Positions 6,930 through 17,265 are shown, counted from the first letter of the stretch. The stretch is 35,709 bases of DNA from an uncultured Clostridia bacterium (GCA_947624345.1 CANQJW010000006.1:1-35709); one strand, 5' to 3'. Program-made: numbers and translations. Notes: a model not told the origin generated them from the sequence alone.

Positions 6930-8060
6930 TCAAACGCTTGCTCCCTTTCCTATAAACATAGGATAATCGTCAGATGAAATCAATGTCCTGTCGTTGCCGA
7001 CAGATACATTCTTATCGGTAATAACATTTTTGATTTCGCTTCCGTCGCCTATTATTGTATCCTGCATTAAAATTGAATTTTTGACAGTTACTCCCTTGCC
7101 GACATTTACCCCTCTGAATAAAACAGAGTTCTCAACCGTTCCTTCTATAACGCAGCCGTCGGCAATAAGTGAGTTTTTAACATGGCTGTTAAGCCCATAC
7201 TTAGCCGGTGGGTTATCCCTTACCTTAGTATAGATAGATCTTCTTGGATTGAACAGCTCTTTGCAGTTCTCCAGATTGAGAAGATCCATATTAGCATCAA
7301 AGTAGCTCTTTTCGCTGTAAATTTTCTTGAAATAACCTGAATATTCATAGGCTACGATTTTAATATCATTCAGCTTACTCTGTAAAATATCTCTCTCAAA
7401 GCTGTATCTTCCCTGTGCAATAGCCGTCTGTACCAGATCAATAAGAAAATTCTTTTTCATTAGGAACATATTAAGGCTAAGTGTACAAACGCCTGACAGA
7501 TTAGGAGCAATAAGCACATCTTTAACTACATTGTTATCATCAACCGTAAGCACTGTGCTTTGTTTGATAAGCTCTGTGTTATGCTGTCCTGTATGTGCAA
7601 TGCAGGTTATATCAGCTCCGCTTTCAATATGAGCCGACAAAACAGGCTTGTAATCAATATTAGCAACCACATCGCAATCGGACATCAAGATATATTCAGC
7701 ATGAACGCTCTTTATGAAGTTAAGCACTCCATAAATCGCCTCAAGCCTTCCACGATATAGCTTGCTCTCTACATTGCTGAACGGCGGAAGCAGGTAAAGT
7801 CCTCCCTTTTTTCTGGACAAATCCCACTCTCTGCCTGTTCCTAAGTGATCTATAAGCGACTGGTAATTATACTTTGTGATAACCCCGACAGTCGAGATTC
7901 CGCTGTTTACAAAGTTAGAAAGCGGAAAGTCTATCAATCTGTATCTTCCGCCGAAAAGGATAGAGCCCATTGTTCTATCTTTCGCAAGATCCTTGACTGT
8001 CATATCGTGCATATTTGCAAACACCAGTCCCAAAACCTTTCCCATATTAGACGTTCCCAT
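6930..8060 (-). CDS. glgD: GlgD, regulatory paralogue of ADP-glucose pyrophosphorylase
   Basis: The 376-residue protein has the fold of GlgC: nucleotidyltransferase domain (residues 1-245), then a left-handed beta-helix of hexapeptide-like repeats (ENSVLFRGVNVGKGVTVKNSI). The nucleotide-binding loop GGxGxRL of GlgC is lost (LVFANMHDMTVKDL), while GGRYRLIDFPLSN remains. This agrees with its known role in Firmicutes as a non- or weakly catalytic partner that activates GlgC in a heterotetramer. It starts 15 bases after glgC, with GAGAGGA before ATG, so the two are co-translated. Position and paralogy make the call firm. Confidence 0.92.
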   Translation of the reverse strand: MGTSNMGKVLGLVFANMHDMTVKDLAKDRTMGSILFGGRYRLIDFPLSNFVNSGISTVGVITKYNYQSLIDHLGTGREWDLSRKKGGLYLLPPFSNVESKLYRGRLEAIYGVLNFIKSVHAEYILMSDCDVVANIDYKPVLSAHIESGADITCIAHTGQHNTELIKQSTVLTVDDNNVVKDVLIAPNLSGVCTLSLNMFLMKKNFLIDLVQTAIAQGRYSFERDILQSKLNDIKIVAYEYSGYFKKIYSEKSYFDANMDLLNLENCKELFNPRRSIYTKVRDNPPAKYGLNSHVKNSLIADGCVIEGTVENSVLFRGVNVGKGVTVKNSILMQDTIIGDGSEIKNVITDKNVSVGNDRTLISSDDYPMFIGKGASV

Positions 8061-8075
8061 AAAAGCTCATCCTCT

Positions 8076-9284
8076 CTACATATTCTCTGAAATAATCTGC
8101 TTCGGTGCAACAACTGCACCCGACGAAATCTTGATATCCTGACCTACTACTGCAACTCCCCACTCGTCTCTGTTCGGCATTTCCTCAGGGCGTCTTCCAA
8201 TGTGTGCGCCCTCGCATATCTCTGAATTTTCGCCTATTATTGCATACTCAACCTTTGCGCCTGAACGGATAACCGCGCCAGGCATAATAATCGAATCGGT
8301 AACAATTGCGTCCTTTTCAATGGTTACGCCGTCGGATAGCATCGAAAAGTCAACCGTTCCGTCAATAATACAGCCATCGGTAACCATCGAATTCTGTATC
8401 CTAGCGTTCTTTCCTATAATCTGTGGCGGAAGACCCGTGTTTCTAGAAAAAATCTTCCACGACTGATCGTATAAATCTATAGGAATATTTGGGTTAATCA
8501 AATCCATATTAGCATCCCAAAGGCTATCGATAGTTCCAACATCTTTCCAATAGCCGTCAAAGCGGTAAGCATAAAGCTTCTGACCGTCATTTAACATTGC
8601 GGGAATTATATCCTTTCCGAAGTCCTTGGAATTATTCTCCGATTTATCGTTCTCATTCTCAATGAGATACTTTTTCAAAATATCAAAGCTGAAAATGTAT
8701 ATTCCCATTGAAGCAAGAGTACTCTTAGGCTCTGCCGGCTTCTCGACAAAATCATTTATCTGCCCGTTCTCATCGGCAAACATAATTCCAAAGCGTGAAG
8801 CCTCGTCGATAGGCACATTGATTACCGCAATGGTAGCAGCGGCTCCCTTTTCCTTGTGGTAACTAAGCATCTTGTCGTAATCCATCTTATAGATATGGTC
8901 GCCTGAGAGAATTATAACATACTCAGGGTCATATCTCTCTATAAATGAGAGGTTCTGATAAATTGCATTTGCAGTTCCTTGATACCAGTTTGCACCCGTC
9001 TGCGACTGATACGGCGCTAAAATATGAACTCCTCCGTGAAGTCTGTCCAAATCCCACGGCTGACCGTTTCCGATATAGTCGTTCATTACCAGCGGTTGAT
9101 ACTGCGTTAAAATGCCCACTGTGTCTATTCCCGAATTTACGCAGTTTGACAGCGGGAAGTCAATAATCCTATACTTTCCGCCAAACGGTACTGCCGGCTT
9201 TGCAACCTTTTGCGTCAGAGCGTAAAGTCTGCTTCCCTGACCGCCTGCCAAAAGCATTGCAACACATTCTTTTTTGTTAAACAT
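8076..9284 (-). CDS. glgC: Glucose-1-phosphate adenylyltransferase GlgC
   Basis: GlgC makes ADP-glucose from ATP and glucose-1-phosphate, the committed step of glycogen synthesis. The 402-residue protein keeps the active-site motifs: [15 protein letters not shown] (residues 10-24), [30 protein letters not shown] near 100, the metal-binding [10 protein letters not shown] near 130, and FVEKPAEP near 180. The C-terminal beta-helix runs from about 285. Length is typical. Its start lies 10 bases after glgB; the AGGTGA ribosome-binding site overlaps the glgB TAG stop, so coupling is likely. Confidence 0.95.
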   Translation of the reverse strand: MFNKKECVAMLLAGGQGSRLYALTQKVAKPAVPFGGKYRIIDFPLSNCVNSGIDTVGILTQYQPLVMNDYIGNGQPWDLDRLHGGVHILAPYQSQTGANWYQGTANAIYQNLSFIERYDPEYVIILSGDHIYKMDYDKMLSYHKEKGAAATIAVINVPIDEASRFGIMFADENGQINDFVEKPAEPKSTLASMGIYIFSFDILKKYLIENENDKSENNSKDFGKDIIPAMLNDGQKLYAYRFDGYWKDVGTIDSLWDANMDLINPNIPIDLYDQSWKIFSRNTGLPPQIIGKNARIQNSMVTDGCIIDGTVDFSMLSDGVTIEKDAIVTDSIIMPGAVIRSGAKVEYAIIGENSEICEGAHIGRRPEEMPNRDEWGVAVVGQDIKISSGAVVAPKQIISENM

Positions 9285-9294
9285 ATACTTTCAC

Positions 9295-11289
9295 CTACTT
9301 AACAGCTTTTGATTTAGATTTAACTGTTTTATTTTTATCTGATTTCTCAGCAGTTTTACTCTTTGAAGATTTCCTCTGCGGCTTTCTTCTCTTGAAATAC
9401 ATAACCGAAAATGCAGGTATCTCAATAGTTATCGATTGGTCAAAGCCGTGCATTGCCACAGCAGTTGTCTTTACTGGCTTGTTAGTAACAGGGCTTCCGT
9501 CTGGTGAGGTAGAGTTAAATATCTCCTCATATGTTCCTGCCTCAGGCACACCGAATGAATAAACTTCACGCCCTACCGGAACAAAGTTGCAGACAGCGAT
9601 AATCTCATCACCGTTTTTGTCTATTCTTCTAAATATTATTATGCTCTGCTTGTAGTCATCATTCGATATCCACGAGAAGCCCTCCCATGAATAATCAATC
9701 TCCCACAAAGGCTTATTATCCTTATAGAAATGGTTGAGGTTTTTAACGAACTTCTGAAAATTCCTGTGGTTTTCATAGTTGTCTATCATAAACCACTCTA
9801 GTCCGTTTTCATAATCCCACTCTCTGAACTGCGCAAACTCGCTTCCCATAAACAGAAGCTTCTTTCCGGGGTGGGCCATCATATAAGCAAGTAACGCTCT
9901 CGCCTGTGCAAACTTCTGGTCGATATCACCGAACATTTTATTTACAAGCGAACCCTTTCCGTGAACAACCTCATCATGAGATATAGGCAGAATAAAGTTC
10001 TCAGAAAACGCATAGAAAAACGAGAATGTCAGTGCATTGTGATGATACGCCCTGTTTATAGGATCTTGCGACATATACATAAGCATATCGTTCATCCAGC
10101 CCATATTCCACTTGAAATTAAAGCCCAAGCCTCCGTCGCTTACAGGCTTTGAAACCATTGGCCACGCTGTTGACTCCTCAGCTATCATCATAACCTTAGG
10201 AAACTTTCTGAAGACCTCAGTGTTAAGGGCCTGTAAAAACTCTATTGCCTCCAAGTTTTCATTTCCGCCGTTTTTATTCGGAATCCACTCGTCGTCACGC
10301 CTGTCATAATCAAGATACAACATAGATGCCACTGCATCAACTCTTAACCCATCGACATGATAGTTCTCAAGCCAGTAGGCCGCATTCGAGATAAGAAAAG
10401 ACCTTACCTCACCTTTTCCATAGTCAAACACCTTTGTTCCCCAAGAACGATGCTCGCCCTTTTTGGGGTCAGAATACTCATAGCATGGCTCGCCGTCCCA
10501 CTCAAACAGACCTGCTTCATCTTTTGGAAAATGTGCAGGAACCCAGTCGAGTATCACGCCGATGTCCGCATTGTGGAACATATCAACCATCTTCATAAAA
10601 TCCTCTGGGGTCCCGAATCGTGATGTCGGGGCAAAGTATCCTATAACCTGATAACCCCACGAGCCATCAAAAGGATATTCCGCCAGAGGCATAAACTCAA
10701 CATGAGTATAGCCCATTTCTGTGACATACGGAATCATCTCCTCAGCAAATTTAATATAAGAGAAGAAATTTCCGTCCTCATACTTTTTCCACGAGCCTAG
10801 ATTGACCTCATAAATATTCACGGGAGTATTTAATATATCAGTCTCACTCTTTTTTTTCTGCCACTCGCTGTCAGACCACTTGTAATTATCCAAATCATAA
10901 AGCTTTGTAGCAGTTGCAGGGGCAGTTTCCATATGAGTGCCGTAAGGATCTGCTTTCATAAGCTTCTTACCGGTGCTTGTTGTTACGCAGTATTTATAAA
11001 TATCGTATATCTTAAGGTTAGGTATAAAAGTCTCCCATATCTCTGTGTCAGCAATTCTCTCCATAGGGTTTCTTGTATCGTCCCAGGAGTTGAATTCCCC
11101 CACTACCGAGATCGCTTTAGAGTGTGGTGCCCACACTCTGAAATAATATCCGGATTGTCCGTCCTTTTCACCCTTTATTGATCCAAAAAATTTATACGCC
11201 TCAAAATTTGTTCCATTGTGAAAGAGATGTATAGGTATTTGATAGTTTTCAGGAATTATGTCCATATTGATAAATGCCTTTGCGTGCAA
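9295..11289 (-). CDS. glgB: 1,4-alpha-glucan branching enzyme GlgB (GH13)
   Basis: GlgB cuts alpha-1,4 chains and rejoins them as alpha-1,6 branches. Domains: an N-terminal CBM48 (about 40-130, [20 protein letters not shown]), a GH13 barrel with nucleophile Asp in [12 protein letters not shown], acid/base Glu in MIAEESTAW and the third Asp in [10 protein letters not shown], and a C-terminal beta domain. The last 30 residues are a Lys/Ser-rich tail ([16 protein letters not shown]) not needed for activity in known enzymes. The start is TTG at 11289, five bases after AAAGGAGA; the internal ATG at residue 9 has no ribosome-binding site. It is first of the glg operon. Confidence 0.93.
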   Translation of the reverse strand: MHAKAFINMDIIPENYQIPIHLFHNGTNFEAYKFFGSIKGEKDGQSGYYFRVWAPHSKAISVVGEFNSWDDTRNPMERIADTEIWETFIPNLKIYDIYKYCVTTSTGKKLMKADPYGTHMETAPATATKLYDLDNYKWSDSEWQKKKSETDILNTPVNIYEVNLGSWKKYEDGNFFSYIKFAEEMIPYVTEMGYTHVEFMPLAEYPFDGSWGYQVIGYFAPTSRFGTPEDFMKMVDMFHNADIGVILDWVPAHFPKDEAGLFEWDGEPCYEYSDPKKGEHRSWGTKVFDYGKGEVRSFLISNAAYWLENYHVDGLRVDAVASMLYLDYDRRDDEWIPNKNGGNENLEAIEFLQALNTEVFRKFPKVMMIAEESTAWPMVSKPVSDGGLGFNFKWNMGWMNDMLMYMSQDPINRAYHHNALTFSFFYAFSENFILPISHDEVVHGKGSLVNKMFGDIDQKFAQARALLAYMMAHPGKKLLFMGSEFAQFREWDYENGLEWFMIDNYENHRNFQKFVKNLNHFYKDNKPLWEIDYSWEGFSWISNDDYKQSIIIFRRIDKNGDEIIAVCNFVPVGREVYSFGVPEAGTYEEIFNSTSPDGSPVTNKPVKTTAVAMHGFDQSITIEIPAFSVMYFKRRKPQRKSSKSKTAEKSDKNKTVKSKSKAVK

Positions 11290-11299
11290 AGGTCTCCTT

Positions 11300-11375
11300 T
11301 CGTTTAGCTGTCAGAGGTTAGAAATTATTATTTCTCACAGAAACGATTATATTTCTTAATCTAATCTCTGACTAT
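11300..11375. repeat. Inverted AGAGATTAGA repeat in the glgB leader
   Basis: GTCAGAGGTTAGAAAT (from about 11310) faces ATCTAATCTCTGAC (to about 11373), so the glgB 5' UTR can fold into a long hairpin built from the dispersed repeat. The promoter lies just upstream of it. Confidence 0.6.
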
Positions 11376-11376
11376 C

Positions 11377-11405
11377 ATTTTACATTCTTTCGGCTAATTT
11401 TTCAA
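11377..11405 (-). promoter_or_regulatory. Promoter of the glgBCD operon
   Basis: On the minus strand TTGAAA (11400-11405) and TAAAAT (11377-11382) are 17 bases apart, giving a leader of about 80 bases that contains the inverted repeat. Confidence 0.65.
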
Positions 11406-11508
11406 TAGTTTTTGTATAAATTTTAGAATTTACACAGAAAATATAATATCACTTTGTTTATATTCACCAAAGAATTAGAGCGCAATACAGCTATGGGATG
11501 TATATGGA

Positions 11509-13797
11509 CTACTTTTTTCCTATTTTACTGCAAATGACGGTTATATCATCAGGCTTCGAGGTGACACTTTTTTCTGTTGCAAGCTCGCCTATTGCCCTTG
11601 AGATTTCCTCAGGGGACATCTTTGCAACCTCCCTCCTATTTCTTAAAACTTCCCTGACAGCACTCTCGATAACACCATCACTGCATACTATCACCAAATC
11701 ATTTTTGAAAAGCTTATTTCTTATCTGATTAACGCTTGTCTCTGACAAAATCCCCAGCGGGAACGCATATCCCTCAATCTTTTTCAGCTCACCGTCTCTG
11801 TAAATATAGCTTGGACCTGCTCCTGCTTTAAGAATATTTAGATAACCTCCGCACAAATCAAACTGCACCAAGTCGAGAGTTGCAAAGGACTCCTCCCAGC
11901 ACTTTACCTGTAATACTGAGTTGAGTAGTCTTACTGTCGTCTCGTCAGACACACCTGCTGTTAATAGCCGTGCGGTGAGGTTTACAGTAAACATCGAATC
12001 TAACCTTGCTCTGTTTCCTTTTCCCATACCGTCCGAGAGGATTATATAGCTCTCTGTGTTGTTTATGGTCAGCTTTTCATAATAATCTCCCGAATGTTGT
12101 CCAGGTTCTCCTGCTGTCTGATAAAACCCCTGTGACAGCGAATAGGTCGGACGCTCTGAGTATTCAAGCCTTGTTGTATCTCCTAATGTAACCTTTCTCG
12201 GCATTTCAAACTCACAGCCTGTTATATCGCTCAGCTCAACTGTCAGCTTTACCACATCTATCCGTGACTGTGAGCTGTAAAAAATCTCTCCTCTTAGCAT
12301 TTTTCGCTCGTCAACATATATACAAGCACGCTGATTCTCTCCGCCAAGACGCCTTACTAGCTCGCTCGCCCTTGTAGATAATCCTACATCAACATTTGAA
12401 AGCTTTGAAACATCTTGTGATATATCGTCTAAAACATTCCCCATTGTTTCAAGCTGAGTTGAAAGAAACTCACGCATTTCTTTGAGCTTTCTCGAAGAAC
12501 TCTGTTCAAACAGCATATTTGTATACATCATATTATATGTATTCGCTAAAAGCTCTTTTCTTATACATTCAGGGTGCTTTTTGTCTATGTCCTCCTCGCT
12601 TAGCTTTTCCAGACACGCAATCTTTCTCTGAAGCTGAGTAAAAACACTTTTTGTCTCGCTCTCTTTTCTATGCCAGCAGATTGCGTTCATCGGACACTCT
12701 CTGCACACGCTATTTTTCACAAGCCTGCCCAATTGCGTCGGGGTAACCTTTTTCTCCATTGCCTCTGTAACGGTAGAAATCTGATTTTTGACATCAGACA
12801 GAGCGTTCGACGCAAAGGAAAGCTTTGATGCAACGGTTTTATTTGAAATTTCAGATGCTTTGTTTGTTCCGCTCACAAGCTTCAGAGCTCCTGTCACCTT
12901 TCCTTCGGGAAGAGCAAGATATATCACAGCACCTGCTATTAAATCGGCAAACAGCTTAAATGTATCAGAGTTCATTCCGATAGTTACAAGTGACACTAGA
13001 GAAACTCCTATAAACACAATGATTATCGCCGCTATTCCGAAAGATGCAAACGCTCCACATATTAGACCCGAAGTCGCAAGAAGCAGAGTGTTCTTTGCAA
13101 GCTCAGGTTCGCAGAGTATCACTCCGCAGGTGGCAAGCGCTCCGCACACTGCACCGCCTATATGCTTATATCTGTTTACAGCAAAAAGCATTATAACTAC
13201 ACCAAAAGCTCGTCCAAGATTTATCCCCAGAATCGAAACGGAAGTCAGTGTTGCGACAAGCATTACATATAGTATACTCAGTCCCACGCCGTTTAAACCC
13301 TTAATGCTGATTGCTCCTGTTTTCTTAAAATTCTCAAAGCAATACTTTGAGAAAAACACAAGGAAGAAACAGAGCATTGCTGCAAAGGTTCTGTAAACAA
13401 TAACCTCAATTCTTGCCGGTATTACAAGGCTGAAAAGAGTTCCGAAAAATAGGGTTACTGCACCTGACATGACCGCTATTGATATAGGCGAATTGTTATA
13501 TGTATTTGGGAAAATAAAAGTCTTTAAAACAACTATAGTTGTCATTGCGCATATGCTTGGTATTCCATCTACAATATTACCGTTTATTACATATGACAGC
13601 ACCGCCGCTATAAACGCCGGGATTGAGTTGAATCCTGATATCGAAACTATCACAATGTTTACCGGCGAATTAAAACCGAGTATATTCCCCTTACTGGATA
13701 TATACCCTAAGACCATTGCAAGTCCCATTAGAGAAAAGCTTTTTATCTTTTCCTCATTTTTTTCTAAAACCTGAAAATTTAACATTCCTATCACCAT
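11509..13797 (-). CDS. spoIIE: Stage II sporulation protein E, SpoIIE phosphatase
   Basis: SpoIIE dephosphorylates SpoIIAA to release sigma-F in the forespore and also acts at the polar septum. The 762-residue protein has an N-terminal membrane domain of roughly ten hydrophobic helices (about 20-310), a central region with a Cys cluster CRECPMNAICW near 375, and a C-terminal PP2C-type phosphatase domain with metal-binding aspartates in LSDGMGKG and CSDGVIES. Start choice is uncertain: ATG 13797 lies four bases after GGAG, while GTG one codon later has better spacing. The gene is monocistronic, with Spo0A-like boxes upstream. Its presence implies a spore-forming lineage. Confidence 0.95.
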   Translation of the reverse strand: MVIGMLNFQVLEKNEEKIKSFSLMGLAMVLGYISSKGNILGFNSPVNIVIVSISGFNSIPAFIAAVLSYVINGNIVDGIPSICAMTTIVVLKTFIFPNTYNNSPISIAVMSGAVTLFFGTLFSLVIPARIEVIVYRTFAAMLCFFLVFFSKYCFENFKKTGAISIKGLNGVGLSILYVMLVATLTSVSILGINLGRAFGVVIMLFAVNRYKHIGGAVCGALATCGVILCEPELAKNTLLLATSGLICGAFASFGIAAIIIVFIGVSLVSLVTIGMNSDTFKLFADLIAGAVIYLALPEGKVTGALKLVSGTNKASEISNKTVASKLSFASNALSDVKNQISTVTEAMEKKVTPTQLGRLVKNSVCRECPMNAICWHRKESETKSVFTQLQRKIACLEKLSEEDIDKKHPECIRKELLANTYNMMYTNMLFEQSSSRKLKEMREFLSTQLETMGNVLDDISQDVSKLSNVDVGLSTRASELVRRLGGENQRACIYVDERKMLRGEIFYSSQSRIDVVKLTVELSDITGCEFEMPRKVTLGDTTRLEYSERPTYSLSQGFYQTAGEPGQHSGDYYEKLTINNTESYIILSDGMGKGNRARLDSMFTVNLTARLLTAGVSDETTVRLLNSVLQVKCWEESFATLDLVQFDLCGGYLNILKAGAGPSYIYRDGELKKIEGYAFPLGILSETSVNQIRNKLFKNDLVIVCSDGVIESAVREVLRNRREVAKMSPEEISRAIGELATEKSVTSKPDDITVICSKIGKK

Positions 13798-13851
13798 TGT
13801 ACTCCAAAATTTCTACACATATATCTTTCGGTAGATATTTCAATATTACAA

Positions 13852-13881
13852 TGTCTCAAACAGAAAAAATGTCGCAAACAG
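13852..13881 (-). promoter_or_regulatory. Two candidate Spo0A boxes upstream of spoIIE
   Basis: TGTCTCAAACAG (13852-13863) and TGTCGCAAACAG (13870-13881) are direct repeats 18 bases apart, written on the plus strand. Each resembles the Spo0A box TGTCGAA with one or two changes. A TAATAT -10-like box lies just downstream toward spoIIE, 23 bases from a TTGCGA -35-like site; unusually long spacers are known at some Spo0A-activated sigma-A promoters. Binding is inferred. Confidence 0.5.
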
Positions 13882-13918
13882 CGTATTACAATAGGTTATA
13901 ATTTGTGACAGAATGTAT

Positions 13919-13946
13919 AAAAAAACCCTTGCATAATCTGCAAGGG
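13919..13946 (-). terminator. Terminator of the cysD-cysNC-sulfotransferase operon
   Basis: On the minus strand CCCTTGCA and TGCAAGGG form a perfect eight-base stem around a five-base loop, followed by seven T, just after the sulfotransferase stop codon. Confidence 0.9.
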
Positions 13947-13954
13947 AAAATTCC

Positions 13955-15415
13955 TTATTTTTTAAATATAGTATCTTTAACAGCTGACAGAGGGTGTTTG
14001 ATTTTATATACAACCCTCTCGATTGTCTGTTTTAGTTCCTCATTTTTCTTCTTTAACTCTTCGTTTTTCTTCTTTAACTCTTCGTTTTTCTTCTTTAGCT
14101 CTTCATTTGCTCTTCTCAGCACAAAAATATCGTTCTTCAGACTAAGTATCTGAGAATCCATAGACTTAACCTTATCACGAATAAGCCTTGATTTATTGCT
14201 CTCATCTTTTAAGGCTTCCATCTCATTTTTGTATTCTAGCATCTGTTCGCCTACGCTGGCAATGGCCTTCTTTATCTCATCATTATCTACAGGCTCTTCG
14301 CCTTGATAATCCTTTAAGAATATATCTAAAGAATTCTCTACGCCTGTCTTTTCACACTGAAGCTGTTCTTTTAATTCGTCTATTTCCTTTTTCTGAGCTA
14401 CAGCTATAAGACCGAAAAACCGAATTATATCCTCGTGCATAAAGTCATTCTGAGGTGTCCATCTGGTTGCCGCTCTTGATTTATGAGAAAAGAGCTCATC
14501 GTTTTCTAATCCAAGATACTCTCTGGCAATTGCAGCATTACCCTTAGCATACTTCTTCATAAAGCTGTCCGCCTGATCTTCTGTAAGCATTTCAAAAACA
14601 TTGTCAGGACTCTTTACTCTTTCACATTCCTCCGAAATTTTTCTGAGAAATGAGCGTGTGGAATCCTCGTCAGGAAGAATTGTGTTTATAACCCGTCTTA
14701 TCTCCTGACTGTTTGCAGTTAATGAAGGATTAGTCTCTTCTGTCACTACCTGAAATTCATCAGTGAATTCAATACCAACTGCATCAAGAAAATCAGAATA
14801 TATAGTTCCGCCGTTACCATGAAAACGATTTCTCTCGAAAATCCTGACTATGATATTTTCTTTTCCTATAACCTCTGCTATCTTCTCTAGTAAACCATAA
14901 TAATCAAGAGCAACACCCTTGGGACGATATATGAAGTTATCCCATTTTACTCCAGAATATGAATTCCAACCCTCTTTTATCTGTTGGCTCAGCCACGAAT
15001 TTGCAAACTCATCCTGTCTTCTTAAATAAACTATCGCTTTAATTTGATAATTATTCTGCTCAGCATCTTTTTTCAATTTCTCCCAGAACTTAAACTTATT
15101 TCCGTTTGATGCGTGCCAGATGTTTTCATCGGACAAAATTACATTTCCGTAATTCTCTAACTCATTATGAACGAGCGATAAACCCTCATTCCAGAGAGCT
15201 TCTTCCCTTTCAAAATCCTCCTGTCCGTCAGAGCCTGAAAGCTTACCAACCAGAAAATGTCCGTTTCGTCGTATTTCAACCCTAGGATATTTGAAATCTA
15301 AAATAGGATAGCTGAATCTTTTTTGGTTCAATATTTCCTGATTTTCCATACAGAACTTCTGTATAGATGTCGTAGCTGTCTTGGGAGTTCCTATATGCAG
15401 ATATAATGTTGACAT
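13955..15415 (-). CDS. PAPS-dependent sulfotransferase with C-terminal coiled coil
   Basis: The 486-residue protein begins with the sulfotransferase 5'-phosphosulfate loop, LHIGTPKTATTSIQ (residues 6-19), which binds PAPS. A 3'-phosphate-binding region probably lies near VYLRRQDEFANSW. The domain covers about 1-330. The rest is predicted coiled coil, ending in three near-perfect KKNEEL heptads (about 442-462) and a basic tail, YKIKHPLSAVKDTIFKK. There is no signal peptide, so it is likely cytosolic or membrane-associated. It starts 22 bases after cysNC with AAGGAGA before ATG. The acceptor is unknown; a surface glycan, glycolipid or secreted metabolite is plausible. Family call is firm, substrate is not. 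Confidence 0.85.
   Translation of the reverse strand: MSTLYLHIGTPKTATTSIQKFCMENQEILNQKRFSYPILDFKYPRVEIRRNGHFLVGKLSGSDGQEDFEREEALWNEGLSLVHNELENYGNVILSDENIWHASNGNKFKFWEKLKKDAEQNNYQIKAIVYLRRQDEFANSWLSQQIKEGWNSYSGVKWDNFIYRPKGVALDYYGLLEKIAEVIGKENIIVRIFERNRFHGNGGTIYSDFLDAVGIEFTDEFQVVTEETNPSLTANSQEIRRVINTILPDEDSTRSFLRKISEECERVKSPDNVFEMLTEDQADSFMKKYAKGNAAIAREYLGLENDELFSHKSRAATRWTPQNDFMHEDIIRFFGLIAVAQKKEIDELKEQLQCEKTGVENSLDIFLKDYQGEEPVDNDEIKKAIASVGEQMLEYKNEMEALKDESNKSRLIRDKVKSMDSQILSLKNDIFVLRRANEELKKKNEELKKKNEELKKKNEELKQTIERVVYKIKHPLSAVKDTIFKK
14043..14105. repeat. 21-bp tandem repeat in the sulfotransferase coiled coil
   Basis: Three consecutive 21-base units (TTTTTCTTCTTTAACTCTTC plus G) lie at 14043-14063, 14064-14084 and 14085-14105. 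The first two are identical and the third has two changes. Each encodes one heptad, so copy number can change without a frameshift. Confidence 0.9.
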
Positions 15416-15437
15416 GTTTAGTTCTCCTTAATGCTTA

Positions 15438-17264
15438 TTATATTTGAGATTCTAACTCCTCAAGCAAAATATCAACGCAAGTATCTAAATCGTGTTCGGC
15501 TGTGTTGATTGTAATATCAGGATTCTCAGGCGGCTCATAAGGCGATGAAATTCCCGTAAAGTTCTGAATCTCGCCATTTCTTGCCTTTTTATAAAGCCCC
15601 TTGACATCTCGTCTTTCGCACTCCTCAAGCGGTGTGCTTACATATACCTCGATAAAGTTGTCCCCGCCGATTATCTCCTTAGCATTGCGCCTGTCACGCT
15701 TATATGGCGATACAAATGAGTTTATAACGATAACTCCCGCATCGTTCATAAGCTTTGAAACTTCTGCAATACGTCTGATATTCTCGATTCTATCCTGCTC
15801 CTTAAATCCTAGGTTCTTATTAAGACCCATACGAACATTGTCGCCGTCTAAGGTCATTGTATGCTTACCTATTGCAAACAGACGCTTCTCCAGAGCGTTC
15901 GCAAGCGTTGACTTGCCCGAACCTGAAAGTCCGGTAAGCCATATAGTTCTAGCCTTTTGACCCTTTTGGTTTTCTCTTTGCTCTCTGGTTATATCCATCT
16001 CGTGATATGTCAAGTTGTCAGCTCTGTTCAGTTTATGCATAACAACTCCGCATGCTGATGTCATATGCGTAATACGGTCGATAAGTATTAACGCGCCAAG
16101 AGTTGGATTTTGTGCAAACTCATCAAAAACGATCTTCTCAGACACAGATATATCACATTCAGCAATCTCATTTTTATATATTGCGTCTGCATTGACCTCG
16201 CTGCCGGTATTTACATCTATCTTATGCTTGATATTCATAACAACAGCAGGAATTTTCTTTGTTCCCAGCTTTAAAAGATAGTTTTTACCTGCAACAAGCT
16301 CGCTGTCGTCCATCCAGAGCAATTTAGCAGTGAACAGATTTCCAATAGTAGGTCTAGCTCCACTTACAAGAACACAGCCTCTTGATACATCGACCTCTTT
16401 GTCAAGCTGAACGGTAACTGCCTGTCCCTTTTGAGCACTCTCTACCTCTTTTCCTGCGGCAATAATGCTCTTTACATTAGCCTTTTCCTTAGACGGTAAA
16501 GCAGTTATCTCATCACCTACGCTTAGCTTGCCCGTTTCTATCTGACCTGAAAATCCCCTGTAAGTATGGTTAGGTCTGCAAACCCTCTGAACAGGCATTG
16601 AAAATCCCTTTTCAACATCATCAGCGTGAACGTCTATTTCCTCAAGATAAGAAAGCAGCGTTCCGCCACGATACCAGCTCATATGCTCAGATTCGGTTGT
16701 GATATTATCTCCCTCGGTTGCCGAAACAGGAATTATCTTAACCGATTCATAGTCAAACTCGGCTAGGAGTATTTTTATTTCTTTTTCTATCTTATTGAAC
16801 TTATTGCGGTCAAAGTGGATAAGATCCATTTTATTTACGGCAAACACAAAGTGCTTTATACCCATAAGCGAGCAGATTCTTGCATGTCTTCTTGTCTGAA
16901 CCAAAACGCCCTGAGAAGCATCAACAAGGATAACTGCAAGTTCAGCAAATGAAGCTCCGACAGCCATATTTCTAGTGTATTCCTCATGGCCCGGGGTGTC
17001 TGCTACGATAAAAGATCTGCGTTCGGTTGTGAAATAGCGGTAGGCTACATCTATGGTGATTCCCTGTTCACGCTCAGCCATAAGACCGTCCAAAAGCAGT
17101 GAATAATCTATATTACCCTCTCTTGAGCCAACCTTGCTGTCCAGCTCCAGAGAATGCTCCTGATCCGCAAACAAAAGCTTAGCATCATAGAGCATATGTC
17201 CGATAAGAGTTGATTTACCGTCATCGACGCTTCCACAGGTGATGAATTTCAAAAGTCCGTTCAT
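15438..17264 (-). CDS. cysNC: Bifunctional sulfate adenylyltransferase subunit 1 / APS kinase (CysN-CysC)
   Basis: This 608-residue fusion does two steps of sulfate activation: with CysD its GTPase half drives APS formation, and its C-terminal half phosphorylates APS to PAPS. The CysN part (1-430) has GSVDDGKST at 11-19, DTPGHEEY at 89 and NKMD, then two EF-Tu-like barrels. The APS kinase part has GLSGSGKST at 445-453 and FVSPYKRDR with the conserved Ser. The layout matches rhizobial NodQ. The tracked ORF begins 56 codons too early, inside cysD; the ATG at 17264, one base after the cysD stop and with GGGAGGG upstream, begins the family N-terminus MNGLLKFITCGSVDDG. Confidence 0.95.
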   Translation of the reverse strand: MNGLLKFITCGSVDDGKSTLIGHMLYDAKLLFADQEHSLELDSKVGSREGNIDYSLLLDGLMAEREQGITIDVAYRYFTTERRSFIVADTPGHEEYTRNMAVGASFAELAVILVDASQGVLVQTRRHARICSLMGIKHFVFAVNKMDLIHFDRNKFNKIEKEIKILLAEFDYESVKIIPVSATEGDNITTESEHMSWYRGGTLLSYLEEIDVHADDVEKGFSMPVQRVCRPNHTYRGFSGQIETGKLSVGDEITALPSKEKANVKSIIAAGKEVESAQKGQAVTVQLDKEVDVSRGCVLVSGARPTIGNLFTAKLLWMDDSELVAGKNYLLKLGTKKIPAVVMNIKHKIDVNTGSEVNADAIYKNEIAECDISVSEKIVFDEFAQNPTLGALILIDRITHMTSACGVVMHKLNRADNLTYHEMDITREQRENQKGQKARTIWLTGLSGSGKSTLANALEKRLFAIGKHTMTLDGDNVRMGLNKNLGFKEQDRIENIRRIAEVSKLMNDAGVIVINSFVSPYKRDRRNAKEIIGGDNFIEVYVSTPLEECERRDVKGLYKKARNGEIQNFTGISSPYEPPENPDITINTAEHDLDTCVDILLEELESQI

Positions 17265-17265
17265 T

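Noticed and set aside
12788-13396. 202-codon ORF antisense to spoIIE
   Set aside because: It lies wholly opposite the SpoIIE membrane domain and mirrors its codon pattern; no family motifs or ribosome-binding site.
15601-15960. 119-codon ORF antisense to cysNC
   Set aside because: Shadow of the APS kinase coding frame, with no recognisable domain.
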